Part shown: one piece after another, positions 60,401 to 64,000 of the stretch
Layout: each line of letters begins with the position of its first letter
Position numbering within the stretch: position 1 is the stretch's first letter
Virus record (IMG/VR): IMGVR_UViG_3300047564_002293
Span: 17,457 to 81,456 of that record
Length of the DNA stretch: 64,000 bases
Origin: a virus
Reading direction: 5' to 3' (one strand)
Notes under the pieces: model-generated
What the model saw: only the letters and a program-made list of their open reading frames with translations
Told to the model about the DNA's origin: nothing
The model's database searches: none
Made by a program: the position numbers and the translations under genes

Positions 60401-63400
60401 TATGTGGTCTGTCAGTCTCAAATTCTGTGCTACTTCCAGATGCTAATCCAGTTTGATATTGATGTAGATCGTATTTGATATCTAGAACATACTGATAAAC
60501 ATCAATCTCAACCTGAGAGTCAACCGCATCAGTTTCGGAAGAATAAATGTAAATACCAGCAGCAGCATTTTCTTCGCTTGTTGCAAGCATTAGATTTTGT
60601 TGGTTGGATCCATTAAATCCAATCGAAGTAGCATAATTAAATGGATCAGTTCTTCTACCTGGAGCAATTACATAGTATAGTGTGTTGGTATCAAATCCCT
60701 TTGGAAGACGTATAACTCTTTTATCTGGATTTGTTCCTGCTTTAGCTCTAGGAACCAATCTAACTGGTGTTCCTGTTTCTAAATCATGTGGGTTTGTTGT
60801 AGCAGCACCATTGCTATCATACTCAGTTAACGTGAACAATGTTGATCTTTGAGCAAGTGTTCCCGTATTTAAAGTAGAAGCAACTCTAGGTACAGTTCCA
60901 ACACCAGAATTAATGATGGTGCTAATTGTCTGGAAGTAATTTGTAATAGATAAAGCAGTTGAAGCACATTCTCCACCAGGAGCACCAGTTGATGGGTCTC
61001 CAGCAGCAAGGTAGTTATAATCTTGAATAACTGCGGAATCTGTAATTGGATCGAGTGCTGTGCTCCAAAGACCAGATGTTAGTTCAACATATAGTTTTAC
61101 CGTTGTTGAAGAAGCAGTTGCATTTACGGTAGTACCGCTATTAAATCTACTTCCTTGTGTTCCAAGTTCAATTTGATTGCTGGTTAATCCGTTGGTTCCA
61201 TCACCAATTTTTTTGATGTATGCGGTGCTAGGAATAGTTGATGTGAAATTAACTACCGAAGAAGAAGAGGTAGGAATTGCATCAACACTTCTTACTCTCA
61301 TACCAATAGAGAGTCCAACTGTGCTGGAAAGTGTAACAATTGCAGATCCAGAAGTTGTTGTTGCGTTATTAATGTAAGTATTGTGATTTCTCATCGAAGA
61401 AATCGCCAAGTTTCTTACATAATTGTAAGCATCAATAGTTTCTGGTCTTTCATTTTCAATATAATCTAGAGTAAATCCATCTTGATTACCATCAGTGGTA
61501 TCTGTATTCAGAGGAATGGCAGTATAGTATGCTTCTGCTGCATTAATAGTATTTTCGTTACCACCTAATCTTAAGTCAGAAGTTACTGCTTCAATGATAT
61601 ATCCAATATCACGCTTACACTTACTTGCTTCACTAATTTGTGACCACTGACCTGGATTTTCAGTTGGTAGTCCGTTTAAATTACCATTAGCAAGAGAAGT
61701 ATTGATAATAGTAACTAATGTATCAATTGTGTTTCTAACATTAGCACAATCCCAATCACCATTATCAACCGCAGGAAGATTGGTTAGAGTTCCAGCAGTA
61801 ATTACACCAGTAACAATAGCAAATAAGTTGTCAACTGTTGTTCTAACGTCTGCACAAGAACTTGCAGAAGTATTAGCAATGTTTCCACCACCGCCACCAG
61901 CAACTGAAGGACCAGCAGAAATAGTTAGATTCTTAACCGTAAGTTGGTTTGTGATTGCCTGCTTTACAAGATTTCTAGCAGCATTGAAAGCAAATACAGA
62001 TTGTGTTTCTTCACCTACTAGTCCACCAGAAAGAGGAGTTCCAGAAAGAGTAAAATATTCTCTTACAGCACCAACTGTAAATTCATTACCACCCCAGAAT
62101 AAATCCTGTGCAACTGAATCTACAATATAACCAATATCTCGCTTACACTTGGTATCATTACCCCCAGGAACGACAAAGGTTGGGAATGCCGCCTGCATCT
62201 GAGAGAATGCAGTATCAATAATTTCGGTTCTGTTGCTATTGATTAGAGCATAAGAATCCTTAAATCTACCTACACTAGGATCATCGTTAACTGGATCAAT
62301 AGTGATATTAGAAACATAATACGCACCAGTTGCAGGAGAAACTGAAGGAGCAACAGCAGCAGTATATCTGAACTGAGTTGCTGTTAATCCAGCAGAAAGA
62401 ACTGCATATTTGCCATTATATTCAGTTTGAGTTGCACCACCAATGGTAACAAATGTTCCAGAGGTGAGGTTATGTGGGGTGCTGCAAGTAACGGTGATTG
62501 TAGTACCACTACTTGTGATTGAAGTAACAGATAAAAGTGATTTATTTGTTAATAGGTTAGAAATTGCTTTTTTACACCAATCTTTTGCTCTATTGAAAGC
62601 AAAGATTGATTGTGTTTCTTCACCAGCAAGTCCATTGCTAAGAGGGGCACCAGCATTAGTAAAGTATGCTCTGGTTGCGGCAATCATGTTTGCATTACCG
62701 CCATCATAAAGATCAGCAGCAATAGCATCTACAATATATCCAATATCTCTCTTACACTTATCATTCTGCGAACCAGGAACGGTAAATGATGGGAACGCAG
62801 TTTGCATCTGAGCAAACGCATAATCAATAATTTCAGTTCTGTTTGCGAGAATAAGATTTCTAGCGTCTCTATAACGACCAGTTTCAGATGTAATATTTGG
62901 ATTTACATATGGTCTATTTTGTAGGTATGGATATTTCTCTAGAATATATCCAAATGCTTCAGATTGAATGAATGTTTTATTTGCATCAATTAGGTTGGCA
63001 GCATCTTGTGCTTTGTTATATGCTGCATCAAATACAGTACCACCAGTTGGATTTAATGTGCTTACAGCAGCAGTCCATTTTTTAAATCCAGATGGAGATA
63101 GTTCAGCTGATTTAACGTTAGTATTATCTAATTTAACATAGATTTTTTCATTTCTTCTAGCACCAATTCTATATCCATTTACAGTAGATGCTGGGCGATC
63201 TTCTGGATTTCTTGTCGTCTCGGATCCAAGATATAGTTTATTGGTGTTACTAGAAGATCTAGTGTAAGGGAAATCAAGAACATAATATTGTTGCTTTGAT
63301 TTATTCAACGAAGAAAGAGTTTTTGGAGGAATAATATCAGTAATATATCCACCCTTGTCTTGGTTGAATGCAAATCCTTTATAACCCTTCGAGTGCATCG

Positions 63401-64000
63401 AAGTGTTACCGAAGTTTGAGTTCGAGTTGGTGATTGACATGTCACCGCCAGACTCAAGTAGGAAGTGATCAGCAAAACCTACAGCAAAGATCGAAACGTT
63501 CTGAATGAATGAGTCATCCGAAGCACGAACGTGGAAGTTTCTCCAATCATCCTTCCAATATGCATCACCCTTGATGTGATAAGGAGTGGTAGCAAACGCA
63601 TCAGTTAGAGGTGCCTGATTCCATGTGTTGCTGAACTCATCGTAACGAATGAACGCTCTATCGTCTTTCTGTAGTGAAACACCCGTATACTGGGCGATAA
63701 CCATCGATTTGAAACCAGTTGCCTTGCGACCATCAGCCCAGATACCACAAATACCCCAAGTTGAACGAATCGAAACGTTGAAGACGTATGGAGATGCCGA
63801 TTCTACGCTGTCTACTTCCGCCTGTACGGTGGCATTAGTATCAAGTGCTGGAGAAGATACAGCAGTGTATGTGGCGCCGCTTAGAAGACCTAAACCAGTG
63901 GCAGTGGTTTGAACTCTGTAGGTAAATTCTTTTGGATCAGTTTGACTGATAGAATATACTTTGAATACTCCATTCAACGAGGTATTCAATCCATTATTTG
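54447..64000 (-). CDS. Giant tail-fibre / virion structural protein (5' end outside window)
   Basis: Open from the right edge to the stop at 54447; at least 3180 codons. No true start is visible (the first in-frame start candidate is a TTG), so the N-terminus lies beyond the window. Contains two full and one partial copies of a CKRDIGYIVDA module (about 62730-62900, 62120-62270, 61590-61640), and late beta repeats (LNIGNSATTQSLSIGTAATT) like those of tail fibres. C-terminus GGVAIDTDAQGWWLMEI. Confidence 0.82.
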   Translation of the reverse strand, partial: NNGLNTSLNGVFKVYSISQTDPKEFTYRVQTTATGLGLLSGATYTAVSSPALDTNATVQAEVDSVESASPYVFNVSIRSTWGICGIWADGRKATGFKSMVIAQYTGVSLQKDDRAFIRYDEFSNTWNQAPLTDAFATTPYHIKGDAYWKDDWRNFHVRASDDSFIQNVSIFAVGFADHFLLESGGDMSITNSNSNFGNTSMHSKGYKGFAFNQDKGGYITDIIPPKTLSSLNKSKQQYYVLDFPYTRSSSNTNKLYLGSETTRNPEDRPASTVNGYRIGARRNEKIYVKLDNTNVKSAELSPSGFKKWTAAVSTLNPTGGTVFDAAYNKAQDAANLIDANKTFIQSEAFGYILEKYPYLQNRPYVNPNITSETGRYRDARNLILANRTEIIDYAFAQMQTAFPSFTVPGSQNDKCKRDIGYIVDAIAADLYDGGNANMIAATRAYFTNAGAPLSNGLAGEETQSIFAFNRAKDWCKKAISNLLTNKSLLSVTSITSSGTTITVTCSTPHNLTSGTFVTIGGATQTEYNGKYAVLSAGLTATQFRYTAAVAPSVSPATGAYYVSNITIDPVNDDPSVGRFKDSYALINSNRTEIIDTAFSQMQAAFPTFVVPGGNDTKCKRDIGYIVDSVAQDLFWGGNEFTVGAVREYFTLSGTPLSGGLVGEETQSVFAFNAARNLVKQAITNQLTVKNLTISAGPSVAGGGGGNIANTSASSCADVRTTVDNLFAIVTGVITAGTLTNLPAVDNGDWDCANVRNTIDTLVTIINTSLANGNLNGLPTENPGQWSQISEASKCKRDIGYIIEAVTSDLRLGGNENTINAAEAYYTAIPLNTDTTDGNQDGFTLDYIENERPETIDAYNYVRNLAISSMRNHNTYINNATTTSGSAIVTLSSTVGLSIGMRVRSVDAIPTSSSSVVNFTSTIPSTAYIKKIGDGTNGLTSNQIELGTQGSRFNSGTTVNATASSTTVKLYVELTSGLWSTALDPITDSAVIQDYNYLAAGDPSTGAPGGECASTALSITNYFQTISTIINSGVGTVPRVASTLNTGTLAQRSTLFTLTEYDSNGAATTNPHDLETGTPVRLVPRAKAGTNPDKRVIRLPKGFDTNTLYYVIAPGRRTDPFNYATSIGFNGSNQQNLMLATSEENAAAGIYIYSSETDAVDSQVEIDVYQYVLDIKYDLHQYQTGLASGSSTEFETDRPHIFDKPTPNTTLQRVFFRVGSDISGSALPTLSSSFGGTTLSSKVEYYVNYVSSTRFTIHESATVDSGGNLVLSSPVTFQTGSTAKFYTFASKKRSPMKFDPVVGTTASNNNGSWYINTLVSGNEIIPKMKESIFEGRIAPTTDTYYERVVDTRSKEDRVYRLRYVIPKNLKTVRDPLNGFVLKIRTDEKRRLLPQKILLKPTSTGSSVANFVAPVTGEKLGLTTAEQLVLNPNYISTYDSSPAGNPKRVETNSKISFTIQSARKRQISNQNYLELTVFDIGVDNNDYKTKLFTTVKISAPQGGSGNFIGSIPNSNNTNKVTWSGNSSGTAYVHAYFAYQNNYYMILKDFAGNSSIDYNNNVTTTFSQGTGSTKVTATLLEDANSGRSDIANFLYVIEGANVYTMTPGDTLNDDNGVSYTIADVEDVDDFENTYYIFDINTIRRRIFGQQDGVYYLTCLRGDIRPYPTGSGVGENFRNFRFSQPVSKIYPEFYKNDPEWYKGIDTGSATLLDPPATISAADNYVHGLVTVNDSKGSLTKEVVYDLISDSGTKLNTFTGSNVIQAQPGSASAGSEARKISICGDSPYPLEKKLYVELRRPSIARSGNHTFEYLGFGPGNYSTGFPARQEVVLTDTQDFYAQAKREDAGIVFYTGLNSNGDLYIGNRKINAITGEETFLEQAILVESADETEDIGTLVTTFDTPVTFNDIITVSGLEGTKTSTFFCPVAIQSPTMLGAVLNSNALTIYTDTSGKPFADGNYDQRLETNIAGQKTGDITLHQNTISSAVWNMHPRGTQRYTFRGAISNVTPNTTSLYGADQPANAYFNTLAPLASGDVLFKGAQTLFTGSLAWVYANDYITIDNQSSVGVNPQILGIQGNSTGTVIRLNWNTGVTNNTLGITSSTQIRITGATGSLQGVNGVWPVYSSVLDPFASGNAYVNILTNANLPIYTAIPTPNNGYPVDQVAQPSINIARSQTAFKEVGVIGAEALRTETTSIGDYKLGINTVARSAHTAYKTAFVSTETTPRANLDLVGNAFISGKKILSYSTESSTTKTETNQDYAFLVGGDSATPSNISTLRVATTPNGLTNGRVGINATHAQLDRNFVVVGTSRFTGSLTFEDDLAVNGGDLTTTATTFNLLNTTGTATTLNFAGFATTANLFNSATSAQTLNIGNSATTQSLSIGTAATTATLNLHTGATTSTINIGNASSSLTAVSNITIGGAFNNSSGSRLTIRNKNVQLDGDLEVNGGSIKTSATTFNFLNNPGTANVLNIGNFAAVINMGAVAGNTTIRNSLIVNGNITDYGDLTIIGGLRNSSVSVTRASLNTTAAAHTIGSLANLNVTYYEYIDDIDGATNITSITSNTFSVIDNKFYNNDIIRFANISNFTGVTAGVDYYVINRTSNSFQVSTILGGSAVTITTSGTVGGSATLKYTQIDTTGGVPWSSSDTTLPVKNAAGISQFDYLLIDQEIVRVTTPPTSTSPFTMTVSRAVDGTTAAAHLDDTIIYKLNKVTGATYVDPGPIPASALNKTVSSINASTNFLTSAGSNLENGYRVTFTSVGSITGITTTALRYYIVNVSTSGSDQIFQLSETYPVINVVDIGGTSGGAAYTVNGSVINLAEFGGSFKTNDILKIDNEFMIITSINASSPQKLTITDGGTVSPKTVFEVDSTTGNTIIGNPTGTTGNGTGTLLVYDTLTLSGNSATDSTAQKLVVTNGSTAETFTIRTADGNTNIAGTLTVENTITLNGSSTASTQYLTITNGAGTTTFQVDTANGNTSFLGNLAINTNKFTVDASTGDTIVGRYLTVTGVSTATPSSANVSLLINGLGVSNAKPYKFKQDASIDAFGITNYRTSSGGSRWNWFATGSNTDSTAPTLGVNQGYIIRPAGTNTTLILKLPSTAQTGDMIRFVDIGGNLSYQCTLILRAPTGIKVQGDATGSTAGGLGSAWTGGELLVQTPNASFGLIYFGATDGGGVAIDTDAQGWWLMEI

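Noticed and set aside
1-64000. tRNA genes, insertion sequences and CRISPR arrays
   Set aside because: Looked for cloverleaf-like and repeat-spacer patterns by eye; none convincing.

Overview
The window is 64 kb of a T4-like cyanomyovirus, probably infecting marine Synechococcus or Prochlorococcus. The evidence is the wedge-module order gp25-gp6-gp7-gp8, T4-type late promoters (TATAAATA), three tail-collar fibre genes, phage-carried 2-oxoglutarate oxygenases and long runs of tiny early genes. Every gene I can support reads on the minus strand, so transcription runs from high to low coordinates. No tRNA, insertion sequence or CRISPR array was recognised.

Layout. 1-26.1 kb: structural block with gp25, gp6, a 3241-aa gp7, gp8, a 2879-aa DUF4815-type wedge/fibre protein, a coiled-coil linker and a fibre-like protein that runs off the left edge. 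26.1-28.0 kb: small genes, including a possible spike-tip (PAAR-like) protein and an AbrB-like protein, with a clear terminator at 26.37 kb. 28.1-31.1 kb: a visibly GC-rich island of small genes (HicA-like, ArdA-like, a secreted peptide and unknowns) whose leaders share a new-looking two-part promoter: TGTGCCAC (+ strand) placed 29 or 30 nt from a TATACT/TAGACT-type -10. 31.2-33.2 kb: AT-rich, repeat-rich DNA with six exact copies of the cyanobacterial-type DnaA box TTTTCCACA and long inverted repeats, a candidate replication origin. 33.2-36.3 kb: small early genes. 36.3-39.1 kb: Dam methylase, GIY-YIG-like nuclease and SF2 helicase, a restriction-modification-like trio. 39.2-48.8 kb: about 40 tightly overlapping small genes, including an SPFH-like membrane protein and an RlpA-like protein. 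48.8-64 kb: two 2OG-Fe(II) oxygenases around a tail-assembly-chaperone-like protein, three paralogous tail-collar proteins, and a giant fibre protein that runs off the right edge.

Two promoter classes are readable. Late genes have TATAAATA. Many early genes have near-consensus sigma-70 promoters (TTGACA-like, 17-bp spacer, TATAAT-like) about 22-40 nt before the ATG, often with an A/C-rich leader and no Shine-Dalgarno sequence. The GC island adds a third class in which the -35 is often absent and the conserved upstream box takes its place.

Family assignments were made by eye from protein motifs. Functions of most small genes are unknown and are stated as such.
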